Made by a program: the position numbers and the translations under genes | Assembly (NCBI GenBank): GCA_964522505.1 | Contig: CAZFWJ010000009.1 | Coordinates: 15,079-79,078 of the forward strand | Source: GYS-P2D sp964522505 | GTDB lineage: Bacteria > Bacteroidota > Bacteroidia > Chitinophagales > Saprospiraceae | Length of the DNA stretch: 64,000 bases | Direction: 5' to 3' | The notes under the pieces: model-generated | The model's input: the letters and a program-made list of their open reading frames with translations, nothing else | The model's database searches: none | Told to the model about the DNA's origin: nothing | Shown here: positions 9,116-17,824 of the stretch, piece after piece | Numbering within the stretch: the first letter of the stretch is position 1 | Layout: every line of letters begins with the position of its first letter

Positions 9116-9146
9116 AAAAAAAGGGGCAGATGTTAATCTGACCCTT
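9116..9146 (-). terminator. Rho-independent terminator of the TPR gene
   Basis: On the minus strand, GGGTCAGA-TTAACA-TCTGCCCC is a stem with one mismatch followed by seven T residues. It lies 27 bases downstream of the stop of the TPR protein gene at 9173, and before the SGNH operon, so it separates the two transcription units. Confidence 0.8.
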
Positions 9147-9172
9147 CTATATTAATCTAATTTTTGACTCGA

Positions 9173-10465
9173 TTATTCTCCACCTTCTAGGCTATCGAGT
9201 TTGTCTTTGTAAATGTTAGACTTCTCAAAGTTATCTTGACGTGCAAAAATCTCTTTCAAAGCTATGATAGTATTGCGGTCTTGACCATTGAGGCTATCAG
9301 CCTTTAAGAAGTATGGTAATGCCTGTGAAAATAGGCCAGCCATAGTGTCCTTAATCTCGGTATACTTTGCTTCTCCAGCCTTACTAAAGTCATTTGCTAC
9401 TTCGTTGAGAGCAGGAGTAAATCCAGCCGCCTTATTATAGTATAGTGCACCTAAACTATAATTGATGTCAAAGTTATCAGGTGTCGCTTCTAATGCATCC
9501 TGGTAGTAACCTAATGCACTATCAAAGTACTCATTAGCCTTATCAGTCTCGCCAGCTTCATTAGACTGTACTTGCAGTTGGTCATACACTTGTCCTAATG
9601 TTAGAATAAGTGATTGATTAGCAGGTTCTTTTTCCAAGGCTTGCTTAAGATTACCAATCATCTTGCTTAATTCACCGGCAGCTAAGTAGTGATTGATCTC
9701 TGAAAATAACAATCCTGAATCATCTGGAAACGCCTCTCTACCCTTTTCTAAAAATGACAATCCAGCTTCCGCAGCTCCCAAAGCCTTATTAGATTCATAA
9801 ATTAGTTGGTATGCAGAAGGGTCGCTATAATTAGCATCAAGTGCACTTGAAAGATAGTCGATAGATCCCTGATAATTTTCAGCATAGTATGCTGTTAACC
9901 CTGCGAAGAATTTCTTTTCGGCAAGATTGTCATCTGCATCAAGCCTACTTACTTCTCCTTTAGACTTGATGAGCTCACTTGCAGACATTTCTGCTACAAA
10001 GTTGTCAAATGCTCCTGTGTAGTTTTCTACTTGATATTGGTCTATTCCAATATTGTTTAGTAGCTCCTCTGTCTGCAATAGGCCTGCCATTGCTTTTTTG
10101 ATGTCACCTTTTTTAGATGCTAACTCTAAAGCCTTGCTATAAGCCTCATAGGCGTTCAATCCCACTGAGGCATCTGATAATAATGCTTCAGGATTAATTA
10201 ATTTCCCTTTAATCTGAGCATCGCCTGAGTTATAGAAAATATCTCCTCTAGTGATCCAAGCTTTGGCACTTGATGCCACTTTAGAATCTTTAAATGCTTC
10301 AGCGATATGTGTTTTCGCCTCATCTAATGCTCCTGGGTTCCCAAAAGGGTCTGCACTGAACTCACTAAATGCTTTTGATGCCAGTTTCAAGCTTTTATCA
10401 CCTTGTGCGAATGAAGATTGCGCAATCAAGAATGTGATTAATACTATTCCGAATAACCTTTTCAT
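9173..10465 (-). CDS. Exported tetratricopeptide-repeat protein
   Basis: 430 aa. A Sec signal peptide (MKRLFGIVLITFLIAQSSFAQ, cleavage after AQ or FA) leads a long helical array. TPR units are visible along the whole chain, for example around 'YFAGLTAYYAENYQGSIDYLSSALDA' in pattern and 'DSALGYYQDALEATPDNFDINYSLGALYYNKAA' in pattern. It is predicted to be a periplasmic or outer-membrane-facing scaffold protein of the type common in Bacteroidota. It lies directly downstream of gyrA on the same strand (108-base gap) but has its own terminator. The specific partner is unknown. Confidence 0.8.
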   Translation of the reverse strand: MKRLFGIVLITFLIAQSSFAQGDKSLKLASKAFSEFSADPFGNPGALDEAKTHIAEAFKDSKVASSAKAWITRGDIFYNSGDAQIKGKLINPEALLSDASVGLNAYEAYSKALELASKKGDIKKAMAGLLQTEELLNNIGIDQYQVENYTGAFDNFVAEMSASELIKSKGEVSRLDADDNLAEKKFFAGLTAYYAENYQGSIDYLSSALDANYSDPSAYQLIYESNKALGAAEAGLSFLEKGREAFPDDSGLLFSEINHYLAAGELSKMIGNLKQALEKEPANQSLILTLGQVYDQLQVQSNEAGETDKANEYFDSALGYYQDALEATPDNFDINYSLGALYYNKAAGFTPALNEVANDFSKAGEAKYTEIKDTMAGLFSQALPYFLKADSLNGQDRNTIIALKEIFARQDNFEKSNIYKDKLDSLEGGE

Positions 10466-10573
10466 TATTAATAATTTGTTTCAAGTATTATTTACGAGGT
10501 CGTGACGTGACCTTAAGTAACTACATGTTTAAAAAAAACTTAAAAATAATATTTTGAAATGTTAAGGCATTAA

Positions 10574-13045
10574 TTATTCCTCTTCTGAATTTTCACCTCT
10601 AACATCTCGTACCACTCCGATATCTGCGATTTGATCCTTGTCACTGATGTTAATCACTTTCACTCCTTGCGTTGCGCGCCCCATAATTCTGAATTCTCCA
10701 GCGTTAATTCTTATCACTATACCACTCTTCGTCGTAACAATCAAGTCATCGTCATCTGAGATTCCTTTAATTGCAAAAACACTTCCAGTCTTATCGGTTA
10801 CGTTAAGTGTTTTCACACCCTTGCCGCCCCTATTCGTCTTACGATAGTCCTCTTTATCAGATCGTTTACCAAATCCTTCATCGCTTACCACGAAAATACT
10901 TGTCGTAAAGTCATCTTGTGGAATACAAACCATACCGACAACTTCATCCTGTTCATTATCAAGGGTGATGCCTTTTACACCAGCAGCACTACGGCCCATA
11001 GCTCGTACTTTACTCTCATCAAATCGTATCGCACGTCCTCCTCGATTAGCTAAGTATACATCATTAGCACCATCAGTGAGTTTCACACCTAACAGCTGAT
11101 CACCCTCGTTAATCGTGATAGCGTTGATACCATTAGTACGTGGACGACTGAATGCCTCGAGATTAGTCTTTTTGATAATTCCCTTCTTAGTGCAGAACAT
11201 GATAAAGTGCTCGTCTAAGAACTCCTTATCCTTTAGGTCTTTGACAATAATATATCCCTTAACATTATCAGCTTTGGGGATGGCAATAATATTTTGAATC
11301 ACACGACCCTGAGCATTTTTGGATGCTTCTGGTATCTCATATACCCTGACCCAGAAACATCTTCCTTGCTCCGTGAATAAGAGTAAGTAGTTATGTGTAT
11401 CTGCGACAAATAAGTGCTCAACAAAATCTGCATCACGTGTCTTACTTCCTTTAGAGCCTCTGCCACCCCTACCCTGGGATTTATATTCTAATGCCTTAGT
11501 ACGTTTGACATATCCTAAGCTTGAGATGGTGATAACCACCTCGTCATTAGGTATCATATCCTCAATAGATATTTCTCCATCAGCATGAGATATCTGTGTG
11601 CGACGATCATCTCCAAAAGTCTCTCTTACCTCGCTCAGCTCATCCTTAAGAATTGTCTTTCTTCTTCCTTCATTAGCCAAAATGTCTTTGTAGTCTGTAA
11701 TCTTAGCCATTAACTCGTCATACTCCAGTTGAACCTTCTCACGCTCTAATCCAGTAAGCTTCATCAATCTCATGTCGAGTATAGCTCTTGCTTGGATCTC
11801 ACTTAATTTGAAAGTCTTCATTAGGCCTTCCCTGGCAGTCTCTACATCTTTAGAGTTTCTGATCAGCGCAATGACTTCATCCAGATTGTCAAGTGCAATT
11901 AGTAATCCCTCAAGGATATGTGCACGCTCCTCCGCCTTGCGCAGATCATATTGAGTTCTCCTTGTAATAACTTCCAACCTGAACTTGATGAATTCTTCCA
12001 TCAATTGCTTCAGATTCAATGTTAATGGGCGTCCGTTAACGAGGACTACATTATTAACACCGTATGAGGTCTGAAGTGGTGTGAACTTGTATAGTTGACT
12101 GATTACTACATTGGCGATTGCATCCATCTTTAGATCGAGGACGATTCTGACACCGTGTCTATCTGATTCATTGCGGATAGCAGATATACCTTTGATTTTT
12201 TCTGCTTCTACTGCATCTCGTATTTTGAAGACAAGAGATTGTTGATTAACCTGGTATGGAATCTCTGTTATGACTACTTGATCCCGATTGTTTCGTGTGG
12301 TCTCTACATCAACCTTACCTCTAAGTATAATCTTGCCTCTACCTGTTTCAAAAGCATTCTTTATTCCCTCTGTACCATATATGATACCCCCCGTTGGAAA
12401 ATCTGGCCCTTTGACATATTGCATCAGACCGTCTGTATCAAGTTCAGGATTGTCGACTAGTGCAGTTATTCCATCAATAACCTCACGTAGATTATGCGGC
12501 AGCATATTGGTCGCCATACCTACTGCAATACCTGTGGCTCCATTAACAAGGAGATTAGGATAACGTGTGGGCATCACTGTCGGCTCCTCAAGAGAGTCGT
12601 CAAAATTCAACTGAAAGTCAACCGTATCTTTCTTCAGATCGGCAACGATCTCATCGCTTAATTTGCTAAGACGCGCCTCTGTATATCTCATCGCCGCTGG
12701 GCCGTCACCTTCAATTGAGCCAAAGTTTCCTTGCTTATCCACAAGGGGATAGCGCATATTCCACTCCTGAGCCATACGTACCATAGCGTCATAAACAGAG
12801 CCGTCACCATGCGGGTGGTATTTACCCAATACCTCACCTACTATTCTTGCAGACTTCTTATGTGGCTTACTGATAGTAAGACCTAAGTCGGACATACCAT
12901 ACAGTATGCGACGATGCACAGGCTTAAGACCATCTCTCACATCTGGAAGGGCACGTGATACAATTACCGACATGGAGTAATCGATATATGCCGACTTCAT
13001 CTCATCCTCTATATTGATGGGAATTATACGCTCATTATCTGCCAT
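10574..13045 (-). CDS. gyrA: DNA gyrase subunit A
   Basis: 823 aa. Breaks and rejoins DNA to introduce negative supercoils together with GyrB. The catalytic tyrosine is Tyr121 in AAMRYTEARL. The C-terminal beta-pinwheel carries a GyrA box, QGRGGRG, which distinguishes it from ParC. The quinolone-resistance region reads HPHGDGSVYD: the residue equivalent to E. coli Ser83 is Gly82 here (codon GGC at 12800-12802, minus strand). The acidic residue equivalent to Asp87 is kept (Asp86). The start ATG is followed by the usual MADNERIIPINIEDEMK-type opening of Bacteroidota GyrA. The gene is divergent from porT with a 244-base gap in which I see no clear promoter consensus. Confidence 0.97.
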   Translation of the reverse strand: MADNERIIPINIEDEMKSAYIDYSMSVIVSRALPDVRDGLKPVHRRILYGMSDLGLTISKPHKKSARIVGEVLGKYHPHGDGSVYDAMVRMAQEWNMRYPLVDKQGNFGSIEGDGPAAMRYTEARLSKLSDEIVADLKKDTVDFQLNFDDSLEEPTVMPTRYPNLLVNGATGIAVGMATNMLPHNLREVIDGITALVDNPELDTDGLMQYVKGPDFPTGGIIYGTEGIKNAFETGRGKIILRGKVDVETTRNNRDQVVITEIPYQVNQQSLVFKIRDAVEAEKIKGISAIRNESDRHGVRIVLDLKMDAIANVVISQLYKFTPLQTSYGVNNVVLVNGRPLTLNLKQLMEEFIKFRLEVITRRTQYDLRKAEERAHILEGLLIALDNLDEVIALIRNSKDVETAREGLMKTFKLSEIQARAILDMRLMKLTGLEREKVQLEYDELMAKITDYKDILANEGRRKTILKDELSEVRETFGDDRRTQISHADGEISIEDMIPNDEVVITISSLGYVKRTKALEYKSQGRGGRGSKGSKTRDADFVEHLFVADTHNYLLLFTEQGRCFWVRVYEIPEASKNAQGRVIQNIIAIPKADNVKGYIIVKDLKDKEFLDEHFIMFCTKKGIIKKTNLEAFSRPRTNGINAITINEGDQLLGVKLTDGANDVYLANRGGRAIRFDESKVRAMGRSAAGVKGITLDNEQDEVVGMVCIPQDDFTTSIFVVSDEGFGKRSDKEDYRKTNRGGKGVKTLNVTDKTGSVFAIKGISDDDDLIVTTKSGIVIRINAGEFRIMGRATQGVKVINISDKDQIADIGVVRDVRGENSEEE

Positions 13046-13289
13046 ATACTATTAGCTTTGTTTATATAGTTTTTCCACTTAACAATAGCACGATTTATAG
13101 TCAAAAAATGTGCTGTGCAAAATGGCTACAAAAATACGCTTTTATTAAGGAAAATAGTATATCTAAAGCATTGATAATCACAGTGCGAAAGTCGATAATT
13201 CTGCAATTGTCGTCATCCTTTATAAATGGAATTTGGTTTTATTGATCTTATGCTACAATATTTCAGAATTTGAGTAGTTCATTCTCGTG

Positions 13290-14033
13290 ATGATGCAGTT
13301 GTTTTCAGTGTACAAATTGAGCGATTCAAGACTAATTATGTGCCTTGTGATAGGCATCTTGAGTGTTTCCACTTTGCATAGTCAGATTAATAAGAGTAAT
13401 ACCAACTATCTTGATTACAAGAATAAAGACTATTACTTCGGCATATCACTTGGTTTTAATTCCTCTCAACATCAAGTATTTCATTCTCGAGAATTTATTG
13501 ACAATGGCAATTTTCTGAGAGCACAGGGAGCTCCTGCAGTAGGATTCAATGTTCAAGGCATCGTGAATTATAAGATTGGCGAATTCTTTGATATTAGGAC
13601 TTTACCCGGGTTTACCTTCGCAACGAGGCACATTGATTTTCAAACGACTGCCAATGGAGTTAGTACCTTACCTCCTCGTTCATCAATACAATCGATATTT
13701 GTCAATGTCCCTTTTTTAGTGAGGTTTAAGTCGGCCCCATATAAGGATAAGCGTGCTTATGTTGTGGCTGGAATCAATTATTCGTTTGATGTGGCGTCCA
13801 ACTCTATGGCTCGTGGGGCAGATCAGTTGATACAAGTAGATCCTCATGATTTTCAGTTAGAAGCTGGGGTTGGAATGCAGTTCTTCTTTCCGTACTTCAT
13901 ATTGTCACCAGAGATTAAGTTTTCTCAAGGTGTCAACAACACCCTCCTTTTCAACAATCAGATTGAAGAGTCCACGATTATCGAGAAATTACTGAGTCGA
14001 GTCCTCACGTTCTCTTTTCATTTTGAAGGATAA
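13290..14033 (+). CDS. porT: PorT-like outer-membrane beta-barrel protein of type IX secretion
   Basis: 247 aa. An N-terminal signal segment ends near LHSQ (about residue 31), then the chain has the pattern of an 8-stranded beta-barrel: alternating hydrophobic strands such as YYFGISLGFNSSQHQV, GFNVQGIVNYKIGEFFDIRTLPGFTF and AYVVAGINYSFDVAS, ending in aromatic F at the C-terminus. 'NYLDYKNKDYYFGISLG' and 'FVNVPFLVRFKS' closely follow the PorT/SprT family, which is needed for export by the Por (type IX) secretion system in gliding Bacteroidota. Starts at 13287 (GTG), 13290 or 13293 (ATG) are equivalent. Its stop overlaps the end of the next, convergent gene by 16 bases. Confidence 0.75.
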   Translation: MMQLFSVYKLSDSRLIMCLVIGILSVSTLHSQINKSNTNYLDYKNKDYYFGISLGFNSSQHQVFHSREFIDNGNFLRAQGAPAVGFNVQGIVNYKIGEFFDIRTLPGFTFATRHIDFQTTANGVSTLPPRSSIQSIFVNVPFLVRFKSAPYKDKRAYVVAGINYSFDVASNSMARGADQLIQVDPHDFQLEAGVGMQFFFPYFILSPEIKFSQGVNNTLLFNNQIEESTIIEKLLSRVLTFSFHFEG

Positions 14034-14626
14034 TCGTCCTCTACAGATTGCCATATCTTTGGAAGTGTTGTCTGTAGCCCATTATAGAGTTCTATGAAAT
14101 TGGAATTGAGTATGTCAAAATGATCGTACATTTCCAGTACTGCTCCTTGGAAATCGCTTTCAAATCGTGTTCGATCATCCATTCGCTTCATCACACCTAA
14201 CATCCCTTCCTTGCTTTGGTATACTTGTAGATATCGATGTGATAAGAGGCTCTCAACATGTCTTTTGTGCCCTCCTTCTGTGAGAGTAGCAAACATTAGC
14301 TCAAACTGTTTATAGACACCAAGTTCAAATTGATCAAATGACAAATTGATAAATCTCCCCCAGTTATGACATAAGAAATGATCGTGGAGTATATCTACGA
14401 TAACAGTGGCATATCTGCCATGATTTTTTCTAAAGAGATCTACTGATTGAAGAAACGAAGGATGATCATCAGTATAGGCGTCTATTTTACGATGGAGATA
14501 AATACCTCTCATTACTTCCATTGGAAGTGTCTTAGATTCATTAACTGTGATGTCGTCTGCTATGAAATTACCCAGCATGATGTGTGGATCATCGAGAGAT
14601 AAACTGAGATGGGCGAGGTAATTCAT
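14018..14626 (-). CDS. Acyl carrier protein phosphodiesterase-like (AcpH/DUF479) protein
   Basis: 202 aa. The N-terminus MNYLAHLSLS.DDPHIMLGNFIADDI followed by 'GIYLHRKIDAYTDDHP' and 'DILHDHFLCHNW' matches the AcpH family, an HD-like all-helical fold that removes the 4'-phosphopantetheine arm from acyl carrier protein. Conserved metal-ligand candidates are visible (H29-region 'HRKID..TD' and 'DILHDH'). The length is typical. It overlaps the convergent porT tail by 16 bases and is divergent from ychF. Some family members may have other phosphodiesterase substrates, so the ACP role is by family only. Confidence 0.82.
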   Translation of the reverse strand: MNYLAHLSLSLDDPHIMLGNFIADDITVNESKTLPMEVMRGIYLHRKIDAYTDDHPSFLQSVDLFRKNHGRYATVIVDILHDHFLCHNWGRFINLSFDQFELGVYKQFELMFATLTEGGHKRHVESLLSHRYLQVYQSKEGMLGVMKRMDDRTRFESDFQGAVLEMYDHFDILNSNFIELYNGLQTTLPKIWQSVEDDYPSK

Positions 14627-14651
14627 CTCCCAAATATGTGCAAGATTAAAA

Positions 14652-14659
14652 TATCTTTG
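14652..14659 (+). promoter_or_regulatory. Candidate -7 promoter box TATCTTTG for ychF
   Basis: TATCTTTG fits the Bacteroidota TAnnTTTG box and ends 29 bases before the ATG of ychF. No good -33 TTG was found, so confidence is limited. Confidence 0.5.
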
Positions 14660-14688
14660 GCATCTTTTTAAGGATAAAAAAGTTCATC

Positions 14689-15786
14689 ATGTCTCTTAAA
14701 TGTGGAATTGTAGGATTGCCAAACGTGGGTAAATCAACACTATTTAACGCATTAACTAATGCCAAAGCTCTTGCTGCTAACTACCCTTTCGCAACGAAAG
14801 ATCCAAATGTGGGAGTGATCACAGTACCAGACAGCAGACTTCAAGCCTTGGCTGATCTCATTTCACCGCAAAAAATCATCCCTACTACGGTTGACATTGT
14901 TGATATCGCTGGTCTTATTAAAGGGGCAAGCCAAGGTGAAGGATTGGGAAATCAATTTCTTGCCAACATCCGTGAAGTTGATGCCATAATACATGTAGTA
15001 AGATGTTTTGATAATGATAATATAGTCCACGTCGATGGGAACGTCGATCCGGTGAGAGACAAAGATATCATCGATACAGAATTACTTCTTAAGGATATAG
15101 ATGGCCTTGATAAGAGATTGGAAAAACTGCAGAAGGCCGCTAAGAGCGGCGCCAAAGAGGACAAAGCCCGATATGAATTTGCAAAGGAACTGAAAGCGTT
15201 CTTAGAAACTGGCAAGCCTGCCAGAGCTTATGAGGTGCCTGAACTACATGAGGACCTATTCAAGGAATTCTATCTTCTCACGGCAAAACCTATCTTGTAT
15301 GTATGTAACGTCGATGAGAATAGTGCCAAGGACGGTAACGACTATGCAGCTAAGCTTATCGATCATGTCAAGGATGAAAAAGCCGAAGTGATCCTTATCT
15401 CAGCTGCTATAGAAGCAGAAATCATCCAGTTGGATACAGACGAGGAGAAACTGATGTTTTTAGAAGAAATGAGTTTGACCGAGCCAGGTGTTAATCGATT
15501 GATTCACTCGAGTTATAAACTGCTCAACCTGATTACTTACTTCACAGCTGGGGAGAAAGAGGTTCGAGCTTGGACTGTCTTGAGGGGTTCTACAGCACCA
15601 CAAGCGGCTGGTGTGATCCACACAGATTTTGAGAAAGGCTTCATCCGTGCAGAAGTCATCAAATATGCTGATTACATCGAGCATGGTTCAGAAGCTAAAG
15701 TCAAAGAAGCAGGTCGATTAGGCGTCGAAGGTAAAGACTATATCGTCGATGATGGTGATGTGATGCACTTTAGGTTTAATGTGTAG
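14689..15786 (+). CDS. ychF: Ribosome-binding ATPase YchF (Obg-like)
   Basis: 365 aa, the standard length. The P-loop GLPNVGKS (residues 9-16) opens a TRAFAC P-loop domain that binds ATP rather than GTP; 'DIAGLIKGASQGEGLGNQFL' is the switch region and 'YVCNVDE' replaces the NKxD motif, as in true YchF/OLA1 proteins. The C-terminal TGS domain includes 'VRAWTVLRGSTAPQAAGVIHTDFEKGFIRAEVI'-like sequence. It binds ribosomes and takes part in stress and translation control. A single gene with its own promoter box, divergent from the AcpH-like gene. Confidence 0.97.
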   Translation: MSLKCGIVGLPNVGKSTLFNALTNAKALAANYPFATKDPNVGVITVPDSRLQALADLISPQKIIPTTVDIVDIAGLIKGASQGEGLGNQFLANIREVDAIIHVVRCFDNDNIVHVDGNVDPVRDKDIIDTELLLKDIDGLDKRLEKLQKAAKSGAKEDKARYEFAKELKAFLETGKPARAYEVPELHEDLFKEFYLLTAKPILYVCNVDENSAKDGNDYAAKLIDHVKDEKAEVILISAAIEAEIIQLDTDEEKLMFLEEMSLTEPGVNRLIHSSYKLLNLITYFTAGEKEVRAWTVLRGSTAPQAAGVIHTDFEKGFIRAEVIKYADYIEHGSEAKVKEAGRLGVEGKDYIVDDGDVMHFRFNV

Positions 15787-15873
15787 AGATTTTAGTGAGA
15801 TCTCTCTGCAGACAAATTGAGCAAAAATAAAGCTGACTCATCACAAAAACGATTCAGCCTTCGTTTTCCTATC

Positions 15874-16752
15874 ATGAAGCATATTACAACAGGCTCAAAG
15901 CTATTTCTATTACTATTTATAATACTATTAGCGGCATGTGGAGATGAAGAGGTAGAGATTCAGCAAGACTTCAGCAGTGCCGTGGAAGATTTTGATATTA
16001 CATATGGTAATGATGAGCTCCAGACCTATGATTTGTTTCTACCCGCAGGAAGATCGAGTGCAACGACAGATCTCGTATTACTTATTCATGGTGGTGGATG
16101 GACATCTGGTGATAAAAGCGATATAGATGGTATCGTTGACCTACTTCAAACTACCATGCCCGATTATGCGATAGCTAATATGAATTATCGACTTGACATC
16201 GATCCAGATCGACTATTTGTTGACCATATGGATGATGTAGACGCAGTAATCACGGACTTAATGGACGATAATACAGTGCTTGGCATTAGCAATAATATCA
16301 TGTTAGCTGGTGTGAGTGCTGGAGGACATATGACGCTACTTTATGCCTACTCAAGAAATAACGATGACTATGTGAAGCTTGCAGGTAACATTATAGGTCC
16401 GACTAATTTTTTAGATCCGTCATACGTAGATTCTGATAATCCTACATTTATTGCTACGATCTCGGCTATTATTGCTGCGACTGACAGGCCACTTAGTGAT
16501 ACTGATTTTTATAATGCCGTAAGTCCTATACATTTCGTAGATGGTTCAACGGTTCCGACTATACAGTTTTTAGGTGATCAAGATCCATTGATTCCAATAA
16601 CACAAGGCACATCTCTACGGGATGAACTCAATAGTTCAGGCATCACGAACGACTTAATCATTTATGAAGGCGAAGGCCATGGATGGACAAATCCAGACAA
16701 CTGGACAGACACTGCTGAGCGTTTTGCAGCTTTTGCAGCTGATAATATGTAA
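15874..16752 (+). CDS. Alpha/beta-hydrolase lipoprotein (carboxylesterase/BD-FAE type)
   Basis: 292 aa from the ATG at 15874; the frame extends upstream to a TTG, but the ATG places a lipoprotein signal peptide at the N-terminus with lipobox L-A-A-C22. The hydrolase core shows the oxyanion motif HGGGW, the nucleophile elbow GVSAGG, an acidic residue in FLGDQDPLIP and the histidine in EGHGW, the order expected for the hormone-sensitive-lipase/carboxylesterase family. It likely cleaves ester bonds at the cell envelope. It follows ychF by 87 bases and converges on the PDH beta gene. Confidence 0.83.
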   Translation: MKHITTGSKLFLLLFIILLAACGDEEVEIQQDFSSAVEDFDITYGNDELQTYDLFLPAGRSSATTDLVLLIHGGGWTSGDKSDIDGIVDLLQTTMPDYAIANMNYRLDIDPDRLFVDHMDDVDAVITDLMDDNTVLGISNNIMLAGVSAGGHMTLLYAYSRNNDDYVKLAGNIIGPTNFLDPSYVDSDNPTFIATISAIIAATDRPLSDTDFYNAVSPIHFVDGSTVPTIQFLGDQDPLIPITQGTSLRDELNSSGITNDLIIYEGEGHGWTNPDNWTDTAERFAAFAADNM

Positions 16753-16783
16753 AGCGAACTGTATAAGAAGCCTACCTGAGTGC

Positions 16784-17764
16784 CTATCTATACATTACTT
16801 CTTTGACGGCCTTAATCACTTTAGTAGGATTGGGCATATACTCTTCAACAAAAGGAGCCCCATAAGGTAATGAAGTATCAGCGGCATTAACTCTTGTTAC
16901 TGGAGCGTCGAGGTAATCAAAGGCGTACTTTTGAATCTCGTAAGCGATCTCCGCACTTACTCCAGCAAATGGCCATGATTCATCAACTACAACAAGTCGA
17001 TTCGTCTTCTTCACTGACTCTACAATCGTCTTGTGATCTAATGGTCTAATGGTACGTAGGTCGATTACTTCAGCACTAATACCCTCTTTTTCTAACTCTG
17101 CTGCGGCAGCCTTAGAAACTTCCATCATCTTGTTGAAAGAAACTATAGTAACATCTGTACCTTCTTTTCTGACAGCTGCAACACCAATTGGTGTTAAGTA
17201 CTCTTCCTCTGGCACTTCGCCTTTCAGACCATAGAGCATCTCTGACTCCATAAAGCAGACAGGATCATTATCACGGATTGCTGATTTGAGCAGTCCTTTT
17301 GAATCTTTTGGATCTACAATAGATATGACCTTAAGACCGGGTGTGTTAGCCATCCAACTCTCAAAAGTCTGTGAGTGTTGTTGTGCTAATTGACCTGCAG
17401 CACCAGATGGACCTCTGAACACTATAGGGCAATTGAATTGACCAGCAGACTGAGATAGTGTTTTAGCAGCATTATTAACAATCTGATCGAATGCTAAGAT
17501 TGCAAAGTTCCATGTCATGAATTCTACAATGGGACGTAAGCCATTCATGGCAGCGCCTACACCAATACCCGCAAACCCCAGTTCGGCTATCGGTGTATCG
17601 ATGACACGCTCAGGACCGAATTCATCGAGCATTCCTTTGCTCACCTTATAGGCACCATTATACTCTGCTACTTCTTCTCCCATGAGAAAGACATCCTGAT
17701 CTCTTCTCATCTCTTCACTCATTGCCTCACCGAGGGCTTGTCTTAATGTTATTATTCTACTCAT
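16784..17764 (-). CDS. pdhB: Pyruvate dehydrogenase E1 component, beta subunit
   Basis: 326 aa from the ATG at 17764 (MSRIITLRQALGEAM), which is the normal start for this family; eight extra codons are open upstream. Conserved blocks include GEEVAEYNGAYKVSKGMLDEFG, the 'DTPIAELGFAGIGVGAA' helix and 'FRGPSGAAGQLAQQHSQ'. With the alpha subunit (not in this window) and E2 it forms the thiamine-diphosphate-dependent complex that makes acetyl-CoA. The alternative is a branched-chain 2-oxoacid dehydrogenase beta subunit, but the PDH-type QHSQ.FE.W motif favours pyruvate. It lies next to mpl on the same strand with a 60-base gap. Confidence 0.9.
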   Translation of the reverse strand: MSRIITLRQALGEAMSEEMRRDQDVFLMGEEVAEYNGAYKVSKGMLDEFGPERVIDTPIAELGFAGIGVGAAMNGLRPIVEFMTWNFAILAFDQIVNNAAKTLSQSAGQFNCPIVFRGPSGAAGQLAQQHSQTFESWMANTPGLKVISIVDPKDSKGLLKSAIRDNDPVCFMESEMLYGLKGEVPEEEYLTPIGVAAVRKEGTDVTIVSFNKMMEVSKAAAAELEKEGISAEVIDLRTIRPLDHKTIVESVKKTNRLVVVDESWPFAGVSAEIAYEIQKYAFDYLDAPVTRVNAADTSLPYGAPFVEEYMPNPTKVIKAVKEVMYR

Positions 17765-17824
17765 GACGACGGTTGAATATTTGTACAAAAATAGTATTCT
17801 GTGCTTGCAAAGGAAGTACTGAAC

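Noticed and set aside
10491..10518. Short inverted repeat AGGTC...GACCT between gyrA and the TPR gene
   Set aside because: Only five paired bases with a 7-base loop and no T-run; too weak to call a terminator or operator.
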